Shown here piece after piece: positions 8,373 through 17,900 of a stretch of DNA of 64,000 nt (position 1 is the stretch's first letter; each line of letters opens with the position of its first letter). The stretch lies in assembly GCA_018223385.1 (NCBI GenBank), contig JAGTTR010000001.1:1-64000 (forward strand), read 5' to 3'. Below the pieces are notes generated by a model. That model did no database searches, was not told the origin of the DNA, and worked only from the letters and a program-made list of their open reading frames with translations. The stretch is from Oscillospiraceae bacterium Marseille-Q3528 (GTDB lineage Bacteria; Bacillota; Clostridia; Lachnospirales; Lachnospiraceae). Both the position numbers and the translations under genes were made by a program.

Positions 8373-8924
8373 CTATACGGTCATGATCTCCTTGGATTTC
8401 TCTTCGATCTCTTTGTCGATATTGGCAATGAACTTGTCTGTCATCTTCTGCAGCTGTCCCTCCAGATCCTTGATCTGATCCTCGGAAACCTCTGTTCCCT
8501 TCAGCTTCTTGAAAGCATCGTTGCCGTCACGACGGATGTTGCGGACTGCAACCTTGGCAGCCTCACCCTTCTTCTTCACATCCTTTGCCAGCTCTTTTCT
8601 GCGCTCCTCGGTGAGCTCCGGGAAGATCAGGCGGATCACCTTACCGTCATTGTTCGGGTTGATGCCGATATCAGACGTCATGATCTCCTTCTCAATGGCT
8701 TTGATCAGACTGGACTCCCAGGGCTGGATCTGGATCATTCTTGCCTCCGGCACAGTCACATTCGCCAGCTGCTGGATCGGTGTGGGGGTTCCGTAATAAT
8801 CAACTCTGAGCTTGTCCAGCACGTGAGGGTTCGCACGTCCTGCACGGATCGCTGCGAATTCCTTCACCAATCCGTCATAGGTCTTCGTCATCTTGCTCTC
8901 ATATACCGCTAACTTCTCATCCAT
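8373..8924 (-). CDS. frr: Ribosome recycling factor
   Basis: This 183-aa protein works with EF-G to split post-termination ribosomes. Family hallmarks are the AAIRAGRANPHVLDKLRVDYYG segment near residues 25-45, TPIQQLANVTVPEAR, and a long helical C-terminal half. Length matches the usual ~185 aa. It is preceded by AGGAGG and lies 16 bp after pyrH. Confidence 0.98.
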   Translation of the reverse strand: MDEKLAVYESKMTKTYDGLVKEFAAIRAGRANPHVLDKLRVDYYGTPTPIQQLANVTVPEARMIQIQPWESSLIKAIEKEIMTSDIGINPNNDGKVIRLIFPELTEERRKELAKDVKKKGEAAKVAVRNIRRDGNDAFKKLKGTEVSEDQIKDLEGQLQKMTDKFIANIDKEIEEKSKEIMTV

Positions 8925-8940
8925 AATAAGTCCTCCTGTT

Positions 8941-9636
8941 TTACACGGTCACCTTGGTTCCCGTAAATGTGCCTTTCACTGCATTGACAATGCCGTCCTC
9001 GGCGTTCAGGCCGAATACGTACATCGGCATGTGGTTCTCCATACACATGATGGACGCCGTCATATCCACCACCTGAAGCTTCTTGTCGATCACTTCCTGG
9101 ATGGATACCTCGTCATACTTCTTCGCATCGGGGTTCGTCTTCGGGTCACTGTCGTACACGCCGTCCACTGCTTTGGCAAGATAGATGGCCTCCGCCTCGA
9201 TCTCGATGGCCCGCAGCACTGTGGTCGTATCCGTGGAAAAATACGGATGTCCCGTGCCGCCTGCAAAGAAGGTCACGATGCCTTTCTCAAAATACTTCAT
9301 CACACGATCCTTGGAAAACAGCTTCGTCATCGTACCGCATTCAAAGGGGGTGAGGATCTGGGTCTTCATGCCCACATACCGGAAAATCTCCGACACATAA
9401 ATACAGTTCATCACCGTTGCCAGCATACCGATCTGGTCTGCCTTCGTCCGGTCGATAGTCTGGCTGGAACGACCTCTCCAGAAGTTGCCGCCGCCGATGA
9501 CGATGGACACCTCCATGCCGTCATCCACCAGCTCTTTCACCTGCTTCGCAACGCCGATGACCGTCGCCTCGTCAAATCCTGTCTTCTTATCTCCTGCAAG
9601 CGCTTCACCGCTCAATTTCAGTAAAATACGTTTCAT
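8941..9636 (-). CDS. pyrH: UMP kinase
   Basis: This 231-aa hexameric amino-acid-kinase-fold enzyme phosphorylates UMP to UDP. The N-terminus LLKLSGEAL, the VIGGGNFWRG glycine loop and the TGHPYFSTDTTTVLRA nucleotide-binding segment are characteristic. It is the first gene of the operon; a promoter at 9674-9701 lies about 40 bp upstream and AGGAG precedes the ATG. Confidence 0.98.
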   Translation of the reverse strand: MKRILLKLSGEALAGDKKTGFDEATVIGVAKQVKELVDDGMEVSIVIGGGNFWRGRSSQTIDRTKADQIGMLATVMNCIYVSEIFRYVGMKTQILTPFECGTMTKLFSKDRVMKYFEKGIVTFFAGGTGHPYFSTDTTTVLRAIEIEAEAIYLAKAVDGVYDSDPKTNPDAKKYDEVSIQEVIDKKLQVVDMTASIMCMENHMPMYVFGLNAEDGIVNAVKGTFTGTKVTV

Positions 9637-9673
9637 TTGAACAATTCTCCTGATTCTGTCATTTAATAGTTTT

Positions 9674-9701
9674 ATTTTACCATATATTCGGAAAATTTCA
9701 A
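9674..9701 (-). promoter_or_regulatory. Sigma-A promoter of the pyrH operon
   Basis: On the minus strand there is TTGAAA (9696-9701), a 16-bp spacer and TAAAAT (9674-9679). It is followed by a short leader to pyrH. Confidence 0.7.
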
Positions 9702-9783
9702 CCCGCCGGAACGATTAATTGTTCATACCTGTTTTCAGGAAATCCCAACTGTTTTCCTTCCACCTGATCGTGATCGGATCATT

Positions 9784-9843
9784 AAAAAATCCCCGCCAGC
9801 CGCCTCTGGTTTTCACCAGTCCACAGCCATCGGGGATTTTCTT
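9784..9843 (-). terminator. Terminator after purB
   Basis: On the minus strand AAAATCCCCG pairs with CGGGGATTTT around an inner CTGGTGAAAACCAG stem, ending in a T-run. It separates purB from the pyrH operon. Confidence 0.85.
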
Positions 9844-9857
9844 TTGTATCGCTTTGT

Positions 9858-11291
9858 TTATACGTTGATCTCTGCCTTGACGCCCAGCAGTTCTTTGTTC
9901 TCTTCCAGCACCGGGCGGACAAAGTTCTTCAAATATGCGTCTACCTGCACCTGGGATCTGCCGGTGTATTTGGACGGATCCATGGTCTTGGCCAGCTCTT
10001 CCTCGGTCATGCGGAAGGCCGGATCTGCGGCGATGAGCTCCAGCAGGTTGTTGTCGCCGCCGTTGACTTTGACGTTCTTGCCTGCTTCCATGGACAGGGT
10101 ACGGATCTTCTCGTGCATTTCCTGACGGTCGCCGCCTGCTTTCACCGCATCCATCATGATGTTCTCGGTTGCCATGAAGGGCAGCTCGGCGCGGAGGTGT
10201 TTCTCCACAACCTTCGGATATACCACCAGACCGTCTACCACGTTGAGGCACAGATCCAGGATGCCGTCGATGGCAAGGAAGCCCTCAGCGATGCTCAGCC
10301 GCTTGTTGGCGGAGTCGTCCAGTGTCCGCTCAAACCACTGGGTGGCGGAGGTGATGGCCGGATTCAGGGCGTCGATCATGACGTAGCGGGACAGGGATGC
10401 GATCCGCTCGCTGCGCATGGGGTTGCGCTTGTATGCCATGGCGGAGGAACCGATCTGGTTTTTCTCAAAGGGCTCTTCCACCTCTTTTAAGTGCTGTAAC
10501 AGACGGATGTCGTTGGACATCTTGTGGGCGCTGGCTGCGATACCTGCCACCACGTTCATAACGCGGGTGTCCACCTTCCGGGAGTAGGTCTGGCCGGATA
10601 CCGGATAGCAGGCGGTGAAGCCCATTTTCTGTGCGATCATGGGATCGATCTTATCGATTTTTTCCTGATCGCCGTCAAACAGCTCCAGGAAGCTTGCCTG
10701 GGTGCCGGTGGTTCCCTTGGAACCCAGCAGCTTCAGGCTGCCCAGTACATAGTTTAAGTCGTCCAAGTCCATCATGAACTCATTGAGCCACAGAGTAGCA
10801 CGTTTTCCCACGGTGGTGGGCTGTGCAGGCTGGAAATGGGTGAAAGCCAGGGTAGGCTGTGCCTTATATTTGTCCGCAAAGTTTGCCAGCTCGGCAATGA
10901 CGTTGACCAGCTTTTTGCGCACCAGCTTCAGCGCCTCTGCCATGATGATGATGTCGGTGTTGTCTCCCACGTAGCAGGAGGTTGCTCCCAGATGGATGAT
11001 GCCCTTTGCCTTGGGGCACTGCACGCCGTAAGCGTATACATGGGACATGACATCGTGACGCACCAGTTTTTCCCGCTCCTGGGCCACTTCATAGTTGATG
11101 TCCTCGGCGTGGGCCTTCAGCTCCTCGATCTGCTCCTCTGTGATGGGCAGTCCCAGCTCCCGCTCGGTCTCTGCCAGGGCGATCCACAGTTTTCTCCATG
11201 TACGGAACTTCATATCCGGGGAAAAAATGTACTGCATTTCCCGGCTTGCATACCGCTCAGAAAGCGGGCTTACATATCTGTCTTTCATCAT
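9858..11291 (-). CDS. purB: Adenylosuccinate lyase
   Basis: This 477-aa enzyme of the fumarase/aspartase superfamily catalyses two fumarate-releasing steps in purine synthesis (SAICAR to AICAR, adenylosuccinate to AMP). The superfamily signature is GSSAMAYKRNPMRSER near residue 284. Other conserved stretches are GATSCYVGDNTD and AFTHFQPAQPTTVGKR. It is longer at the C-terminus than the ~430-aa Bacillus type and nearer the eukaryotic-like clade. It lies downstream of purF with a 60-bp gap, probably one transcript. Confidence 0.95.
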   Translation of the reverse strand: MMKDRYVSPLSERYASREMQYIFSPDMKFRTWRKLWIALAETERELGLPITEEQIEELKAHAEDINYEVAQEREKLVRHDVMSHVYAYGVQCPKAKGIIHLGATSCYVGDNTDIIIMAEALKLVRKKLVNVIAELANFADKYKAQPTLAFTHFQPAQPTTVGKRATLWLNEFMMDLDDLNYVLGSLKLLGSKGTTGTQASFLELFDGDQEKIDKIDPMIAQKMGFTACYPVSGQTYSRKVDTRVMNVVAGIAASAHKMSNDIRLLQHLKEVEEPFEKNQIGSSAMAYKRNPMRSERIASLSRYVMIDALNPAITSATQWFERTLDDSANKRLSIAEGFLAIDGILDLCLNVVDGLVVYPKVVEKHLRAELPFMATENIMMDAVKAGGDRQEMHEKIRTLSMEAGKNVKVNGGDNNLLELIAADPAFRMTEEELAKTMDPSKYTGRSQVQVDAYLKNFVRPVLEENKELLGVKAEINV

Positions 11292-11351
11292 CCATTCTCC
11301 TTCTATCGTCTCATTTTCACATCAGGTCTCTTCCCGACTACTTTATCTTTC

Positions 11352-12803
11352 TTATCGCTGGTACTCGCCCCGGATATCTTCCGTCGGCGGTTCCATGGGA
11401 TATTTTCCTGTGAAACATCCGGTACAGATGCCTCTTCCTTCCACCATTTCGCTTAAACGCTCTACCCGCAGGTACCCCAAGCTGTCTGCGCCCAGGATCT
11501 GGCGGATGTCCTCAATGGAACGGTTGTAGGCGATGAGCTGCTCCCGCTCCGGGATGTCTGTGCCAAAGTAGCAGGGCCACAGGAACGGCGGTGAACTGAT
11601 CCGCACATGCACCTCAGTGGCGCCGGCTTTTTTCAGCATGCTGACGATCTGGTCGCTGGTGGTGCCCCGGACGATGGAATCATCGATCATGATGACCCGC
11701 TTGCCGTCCACGGCTTCCTTCAACACGTTTAATTTCACGCGGACACTGGATTCCCGGCTGCTCTGCTTGGGCTTGATGAACGTTCTGCCCACATAGCTGT
11801 TCTTGACGAAAGCCGTGCCGTAGGGAATACCGGACTGCAGGGAATAGCCGAGCGCCGCCGCATTGCCTGACTCCGGTACGCCCACCACCAGGTCTGCGTC
11901 CACCGGGGAATCCATGGCCAGGTATCTGCCCGCCATGATCCGGGTGTGGTACACACTGATGCCGTCCATGATCGTATCCGGTCTTGCAAAATAAATATAT
12001 TCAAACACGCAGCGCGCCTGTTTTTCCCGGTCGACGCGCAGGCTGAAATCAGACTGGATGCCGCCATCCGGGGAAATGGTCACGATCTCTCCCGGCTCCA
12101 CGTCCCGGACGAATTCTGCACCCAGCGTATCCAGCGCACATGTCTCGGACACGATGAAATACGCATTGTCCCGCTTGCCGATGCAAAGGGGCTTGAATCC
12201 AAAGGGATCCCGCACGCCCATGAGCTTTCTGGGGGACATGATGACCAGGGAATAGGCGCCCTTGATCTTCTTACAGGCTCTGGACACCGCCTCCTCCGCC
12301 GTCTTGCTGGTGACACGCTCTCTGGCGATGTGGTAGGCGATCACCTCCGAGTCGATGGTCGTCTGGAAAATCGCACCGGAATATTCCAGCTCCCGGCGAA
12401 GCTCCGGCGCATTGATCAGGTTGCCGTTGTGGGCCAGACCCAGCGTTCCCTTGATGTAATTGAGCACCAGCGGCTGGGCATTTTCCCGGGTACTGCTGCC
12501 CGCTGTGGAATAGCGCACATGGCCGACACCGATGTTGCCCTTAAGGCCCGCCAGGATCTCCGGCGTGAACACTTCATTTACCAGTCCCATATCTCTGTGG
12601 GAAGACACCTTTCCCTTCGGACCGCTGGTGTCGCTCACCGCGATACCGCAGCTCTCCTGCCCTCTGTGCTGCAGGGCAAACAATCCGTAATAGATGGAAG
12701 AGGCCACATCATTGCCGTCAAAATCATACATGCCGAATACGCCGCACTCCTCATGCAGTGCATCCGAATACTCCATCTGCTCGTAAATCTGCTCTTTTTT
12801 CAT
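11352..12803 (-). CDS. purF: Amidophosphoribosyltransferase
   Basis: This 483-aa enzyme transfers glutamine ammonia to PRPP, the first committed purine step. It is a class II glutamine amidotransferase: the catalytic Cys is near residue 20 in EECGVFG, so a short propeptide must be removed. The PRPP-binding motif VIMIDDSIVRGTT is in the C-terminal half, and cysteines consistent with the Fe-S-containing Bacillus type are present near the C-terminus (CTGCFTG). The start at 12803 fits a promoter at 12853-12881; a longer reading frame upstream is not needed. Confidence 0.95.
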   Translation of the reverse strand: MKKEQIYEQMEYSDALHEECGVFGMYDFDGNDVASSIYYGLFALQHRGQESCGIAVSDTSGPKGKVSSHRDMGLVNEVFTPEILAGLKGNIGVGHVRYSTAGSSTRENAQPLVLNYIKGTLGLAHNGNLINAPELRRELEYSGAIFQTTIDSEVIAYHIARERVTSKTAEEAVSRACKKIKGAYSLVIMSPRKLMGVRDPFGFKPLCIGKRDNAYFIVSETCALDTLGAEFVRDVEPGEIVTISPDGGIQSDFSLRVDREKQARCVFEYIYFARPDTIMDGISVYHTRIMAGRYLAMDSPVDADLVVGVPESGNAAALGYSLQSGIPYGTAFVKNSYVGRTFIKPKQSSRESSVRVKLNVLKEAVDGKRVIMIDDSIVRGTTSDQIVSMLKKAGATEVHVRISSPPFLWPCYFGTDIPEREQLIAYNRSIEDIRQILGADSLGYLRVERLSEMVEGRGICTGCFTGKYPMEPPTEDIRGEYQR

Positions 12804-12852
12804 TCTAACCAATGCCCTTTCGTAACGTCTCCGCAATGTCCAGTTTACGCAA

Positions 12853-12881
12853 ATTATATAATAACTTTTTTCAAAAAGCAA
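12853..12881 (-). promoter_or_regulatory. Sigma-A promoter of purF-purB
   Basis: On the minus strand there is TTGCTT (12876-12881), a 17-bp spacer and TATAAT (12853-12858). The leader to purF is only ~40 nt, too short for a purine riboswitch. Confidence 0.75.
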
Positions 12882-12886
12882 CAGGT

Positions 12887-13642
12887 TCAGCTGTTCTCCC
12901 TGTCATACTCCCGTTTCAGTTCTACCACGGGCAGGCTTTTTTTCTCCGGCACAATGGCTTCCGCCTCCCCGAGAAACGAGAAGATCTCTCCCTCCGAAAA
13001 GCCCTCGAAGGCCGCCCGCTTCGTAAACTCCTCCCGGGGGACCATCAAGTAAAGTGCCCCCAGCAGCGCCTGTCCCGACGCCTCGCTCCGGAGCTCCTCA
13101 TGGGCCTTTTTCATACAGGAAAACGCCTCATCAAACAGGTACAGGGCGGCGTAGGCCAGCCCCTTATTGTTCCACACATTTCCGTAAAAATCACCGGTCA
13201 GCTCCTGGTTTTTGCGCATCCCCAGGATCTGGTTGTACATGCCGATGGCCCGGCGGTATTTCCGGTCGCCCAGAAAATAATCGCCTTTCTGTTTCAGCCG
13301 CTCCATCTCCGACACATGCTCCATGCCGTCCAGAAACCGGGTCAGCTGCTCGATCTCCGCCCGGGTGCAGTACCCGGTGTTGGTCAGCAGGATCTCCATA
13401 AAATTCCGCAGGGATTTTCCCCGGTAATACTCCGCATAGAGAAGCTTGGCAAGCCGGGGCATCAGAAGCTGCCTGTCCACCCAATCGCACAGATCCTCGC
13501 AGAAAAAGCCGCTGTCCAGCAGCCACACATAGCTGCTCACATAGTAGCACAGCTCCTCGATGGTCCAGATCCGGATGCCCACTGCTTCTATATAATAAGG
13601 CCTGGCGGCCTTTTTTTCATGGCATAAAATATATCCGCTCAT
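12887..13642 (-). CDS. Conserved protein, TPR-like, third gene of DUF5717 operon
   Basis: This 251-aa protein has no signal peptide or membrane segment. The N-terminal half is rich in aromatic residues and may be a small helical domain. From about residue 120 it reads like tetratricopeptide-type helices (GDYFLGDRKYRRAIGMYNQI, then VWNNKGLAYAALYLFDEAFSC and the following A-rich helix). I do not recognise an enzymatic motif. AGGAGG precedes the ATG, and it follows the 423-aa gene by 18 bp, so it is in the same operon. A role as a partner or scaffold for its neighbours is inference only. Confidence 0.75.
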   Translation of the reverse strand: MSGYILCHEKKAARPYYIEAVGIRIWTIEELCYYVSSYVWLLDSGFFCEDLCDWVDRQLLMPRLAKLLYAEYYRGKSLRNFMEILLTNTGYCTRAEIEQLTRFLDGMEHVSEMERLKQKGDYFLGDRKYRRAIGMYNQILGMRKNQELTGDFYGNVWNNKGLAYAALYLFDEAFSCMKKAHEELRSEASGQALLGALYLMVPREEFTKRAAFEGFSEGEIFSFLGEAEAIVPEKKSLPVVELKREYDRENS

Positions 13643-13660
13643 CCACCCATTCCTCCTGTG

Positions 13661-14932
13661 CTACAGCTTCAGCCGCTCTGTCCATGTGAAATCCGAGGCC
13701 GGGAACCATTCCCCGAAGCCGCAGTCCTTCACGTCGATCCGGCACTCCCGCACGCCCGTAAAGGTGATGGACAGCCGCAGGCGGGTCGTTTTATTGGGCC
13801 GCTTGGGCAGGCCGTCCAGGGGCACCCGGATCTTTCGCGTCTCCGACCGGTCGATGGTCTGGATGCACAGCTCGATGCTTTCTTCCTTGTCCAGCAGGAA
13901 CTCACAGCTCCCTTTGGCCTCGAACCAGTTCACCCCGGCGGAAATGATGCCGAAATATTCCTTTCGCCCGTTGCGGAACACGTCCATACCGATATTGTGG
14001 GTGATCTTGTGTTTGCCCATGAAGAGAAATTCCATGCCTCTGGCGGCATTGGCCTCATCCATGGCCCGGTAACAGGCGCCCTTGACGTACAGGTTTTTCC
14101 CGGAGAACACCCGCCTGCCCCGGCAGAGCAGCTTCAGCGACTGGGCATACCAGTCCGTGTCGAAGCCGTCCCCGGTGAGATATACCGTCGAAAAAATATT
14201 GGAGCGGAACATTTCCTCGATGAAATGCAGAAACGCCGCATCCTTCTCCCGATCTGCTGCCTCGCCCCGGCTCATGACGCTCTTGTCCTCCGGCACAAAG
14301 GACAGCTCCCCGGCCGGATGCACCGTCACCACCTTGGGGAAAGATTTCCGGTGCACGAACAGATCATAGGCCTCCAGATGATCCTTCTCACAGTGAAACA
14401 GCGCCACATGATACGCCCGCAGCTCCTGCTTCTGATGAATGACATAATAATAGAAGCTTTCCTGATAATCCTGGAGGCTGGCCTGCTCTTCGGAAAAGCC
14501 CAGCAGCCGGATGACCTCCTCCATGACAGAAATGATGCCCGGATGGAGATCCGGCAGGGTAAATACAATCCGGCTGATGTTTTCCGGTGTACAGTCTGTG
14601 CTCACCAGCCGCAGCGACCGGCGGATGAACAGCGCCAGCAGCTCCTTTGGATCTCCCCCCAAGGGATGCTCCTCCCCCCGGCAGCTCATCATGGCCTCGA
14701 TGATCAGATTGTCCAGCAGCACGCCCCGGCCTTCCCTGGCCGCACGAAGCGCCTCCTGGCCGCACACGTATCCTTCCGTCCCCGGCAGCTTTAAGAGCAC
14801 CGCCGGGATCTGAAACTTTTCCAGTCCCAGAGAAAGATCCGCCGACTCGGGCTCCTTCATTTTTGCATTATAGAAGCTGATCTGCGCCGCCTGGGCCGTC
14901 AGCTCATATCCGATGATCCACGATTCTGCCAT
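13661..14932 (-). CDS. DUF5716-like protein with Hsp70/actin-type features
   Basis: This 423-aa soluble protein looks like a divergent member of the Hsp70/actin ATPase fold. The N-terminal GYELTAQAAQISFY stands where Hsp70 has its first phosphate loop; ISRIVFTLPDL and VALFHCE match the spacing of the central strands; VYLTGDGFDTDWYAQSLKLL resembles the adenosine-binding loop. The usual DLG-type acidic residue of phosphate loop 1 is not evident, so ATPase activity is uncertain. A C-terminal ~80-aa beta-rich region follows. I assign DUF5716 from memory of Lachnospiraceae proteins. It sits between the 1195-aa gene and the 251-aa gene. Confidence 0.75.
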   Translation of the reverse strand: MAESWIIGYELTAQAAQISFYNAKMKEPESADLSLGLEKFQIPAVLLKLPGTEGYVCGQEALRAAREGRGVLLDNLIIEAMMSCRGEEHPLGGDPKELLALFIRRSLRLVSTDCTPENISRIVFTLPDLHPGIISVMEEVIRLLGFSEEQASLQDYQESFYYYVIHQKQELRAYHVALFHCEKDHLEAYDLFVHRKSFPKVVTVHPAGELSFVPEDKSVMSRGEAADREKDAAFLHFIEEMFRSNIFSTVYLTGDGFDTDWYAQSLKLLCRGRRVFSGKNLYVKGACYRAMDEANAARGMEFLFMGKHKITHNIGMDVFRNGRKEYFGIISAGVNWFEAKGSCEFLLDKEESIELCIQTIDRSETRKIRVPLDGLPKRPNKTTRLRLSITFTGVRECRIDVKDCGFGEWFPASDFTWTERLKL

Positions 14933-14950
14933 CCGTGTCCGTCTCCTTTT

Positions 14951-17900
14951 TTATCGTTTCCCTGTATCTTCTGTCTTTCTGATCTGGAAGAAATGCTTCA
15001 CCAGCGCCTCCTGCCCGGCGTACTGCTCCAGCAGCTCCCGGCCGGTCAGCTCGTCGTGCAGATCCTGGCAGATGAGCATGTCGTTGATGAGGTGGTATTT
15101 GTCCCGGCCGCCGCTTAAGAACACGTCGTCCCGGCACACATGGGTCTCTTCTGTCTTCTTCTCCGGCTCTCCCGGGATTTCTTCCGTGATAAAATAGTCC
15201 AGCGCATCCCCGTAGAACAGGGTGAATTCCCGGTTGTAAACACCGCCGAAAACCTCCGGCAGCCGTTCCTTGCCATAGGTCTCCTGCTGCTCCGCCCCCA
15301 CGGTGTTCAGCCGGAAATGCACGTACACCTGCCGTCCCGGCGCGGTGCGGTATTCCACAAAATATTTATCCGAAATGAAATAGGGCTCCAGCAGATGTCC
15401 CGGCAGCTTCTGATAGAAGGCAAACCGGTATTCCCCGCAGGCCATCTGCTCCAGCAGCTGACGCACGGCCTCCTCCTGCCGGAAGATCATGCCCGGATGC
15501 TCCGCATAATATTTGAGCAGCGCCAGGCGGCACACATCAGTAGAAAGCCCCTGCTCCCGGTACCGGGTCTCCAGCTGCTCGAACAGCCGCCGGTCCGGGT
15601 GTTTGCGATCCAGAAAATATTCCCAGGAAAGATAGGAAAGGTAGGCCCGTTCCACCATGCCGTGACCGCCCTGCTGCAGGTACTGCTTCAACAGGTCAAA
15701 GTCCGCCATATCCGCCGTCCCGGTGAACAGCCGCTGCATGAGGATCCGCTCCGTCAGGAAAAAGGTCTGCAAGTCAAAATTTTCCCCGGCATCCCGGATG
15801 CACAGCAGTTCTTCCATGCTGCCCTCGAAATAATCGCACAGATACTGGAGCACCGTCTCGTCGTATTTGTGCTGCAAAAATGCCCCGTGGCACAGCGCCG
15901 TCAGATAGGCATCCTTTTCGTATTCTTTTCGCCGGATGAGCCGCATGCACAGGCGCACCAGCAGCTTGGGAGAAACTTTTTCATAGCCGTATTCTTTTAC
16001 CAGCTCGTAGGTCCGGTCGTACATGCCTCTGGAAATGTAGATCTCCACCAGGCGCACCCGGTCCGCAGCGTTCAGAGACGCCGGTGCAATATCAAACAGG
16101 CTCTCCTCCAGAAGCTCCGCGTCATAGTTTTCATAACAGTAGGCCAGAATGTCCCCCCGGATCTTTTCCCGGAATTCCGGTTCCAGGAAGGGCAGCTTCA
16201 CCAGCTTTGTAAACTGCATGATATTGTCGCTGTTGATGACATAATATTCGCTTTTCCCACAGCAGCGGTACATAAGGATCATGCCGTCCTCCGGGAAAAA
16301 GGATTCACACACCGGCAGAAACCGCTCGGTATCCAAAAGCTGCCGCAGTTCGTACTCTTCCTCGTCCACGTAGATCTCCCCGTGTTCGTCAGTGAATACC
16401 AGCTTGCAGTCTTCCATATACATGTTCACATAGGCCCGCTGCTCCTGCACCGGTACCGTCTGCCAGGTGTCCACAAACTTGTGCACCGCCGTCACCCTGG
16501 AAAAATGCCGTCCCCGGCACACCACCTCGTGGAGGAACAGCATGCCTGTCAGGGAACGGGCCAGCTCCTTGGTGAGCATTTCCTCGTGGAGGAACACATT
16601 GTAAAGAAACGCCAGATTCCGGTCAATGTGCTGTTCCATGAGCTGTTCCGTGACAAATTTGTCGATCTGGGGTTCAAACTGCTGATAAATGTTGCCGTAG
16701 GACTTCCGGTACCGGTACAGGTTCGTGTAAAGGAACGCCTTGCGCCGGTAGTCCAGCGTGTTGTTGTACTGGAAATACATGACCAGCGGCAGCGGCAACC
16801 GGGAACGCACATGATCCCCCACCGTATATATGTAATACTCGTACAGACCGGCGATGTTCAGATTCCGCTCCACGCCCTCCTTATACCAGCTGAAATATTT
16901 CCGCTGCCGGAAGCCGCCCCGCATGAGGCAACTGATGATGGCACCCAGCAGCGTCTCGGAAGGAAATTTGTCATACAGGCCGGTAAGCAGCCGGATCATG
17001 GCCCGGTCGTAGTACCGGCTCTGCTGGGCCAGCGTGCCCAGCTGCATGGCCATCTGCTCGTCCACCAGGCCTTCCTTTAACGCCCAGAGGTAGATCCGCA
17101 CCTCCAGCCGCGTCAGCTTTTTCAAAAGCTCCGGTTCCTTTTTCAGCAGAAAAAATCCCTCCGCCAGCAGCAGGGGACTGGCACAGCCATAGGCGATCTG
17201 CTCCCGGATATCCTCCAAAATGCGGGCAGCGCCTGCCTTTCTGTACTCCGGCATCTGCAGCAGGATCCACAGATACTGCCAGCACTCCCGATCCCGGTCA
17301 TGCTGGTTCAAAAGATCGCTGCACGCTTTTTTCCGCTCTTCCTCCGAGCCGTGCCTCTGGCTGAGCCACGTATGGGCTGCTGCCAGCAGCGGATCCTTCA
17401 TCCGCTTCGGGTCCTGGGCCACCCCGGAAAGGATCCGGGCCGTCTGCTCCTTCTCCCCGGCCAGATCTAGGAAAAATGCCTGTAACAGGGGATCTGCGCC
17501 CCGCAATTTTCCACCGGCTGCCAGCTCATTCATCCCTTTTTGCATCTGTTCCAGCATATGCTCTTTGGAGGATTTGCCGGTGCGGTAATCCAGCCACTGC
17601 TCCGTCATGGAAAGCCGCAGGGCAGAGAGCGTTCTTCTCTGGGCCCGGGCCTTTTTGTGCTGTTCCTCCTCCGCTTTTCTTGCCTTTACGGTAAAGGTCA
17701 GCTCCTGGGTCTTGGTGCGGATGGTGATGGAGCCGCAGTTTAACCCCGCGTGGAGACGGGACACCTCCACCAGGAACGGAAAATCACAGTATTTTCCCAC
17801 AAAATCCTCGGAGGTTACGGTTTTTTTCCGCAAAATCAGAAACGGCGCATCCACAGAAATGTCCCCGTGAAGATATCCCCAGTTCTCTTTTTCCAGCGGG

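Noticed and set aside
12804..12886. Purine riboswitch upstream of purF
   Set aside because: The leader from the promoter at 12853-12881 is only ~40 nt and has no purine aptamer features.
15140..17080. 646-codon plus-strand open frame over the DUF5717 gene
   Set aside because: Antisense shadow of a long gene with no start signal and no recognisable domain.
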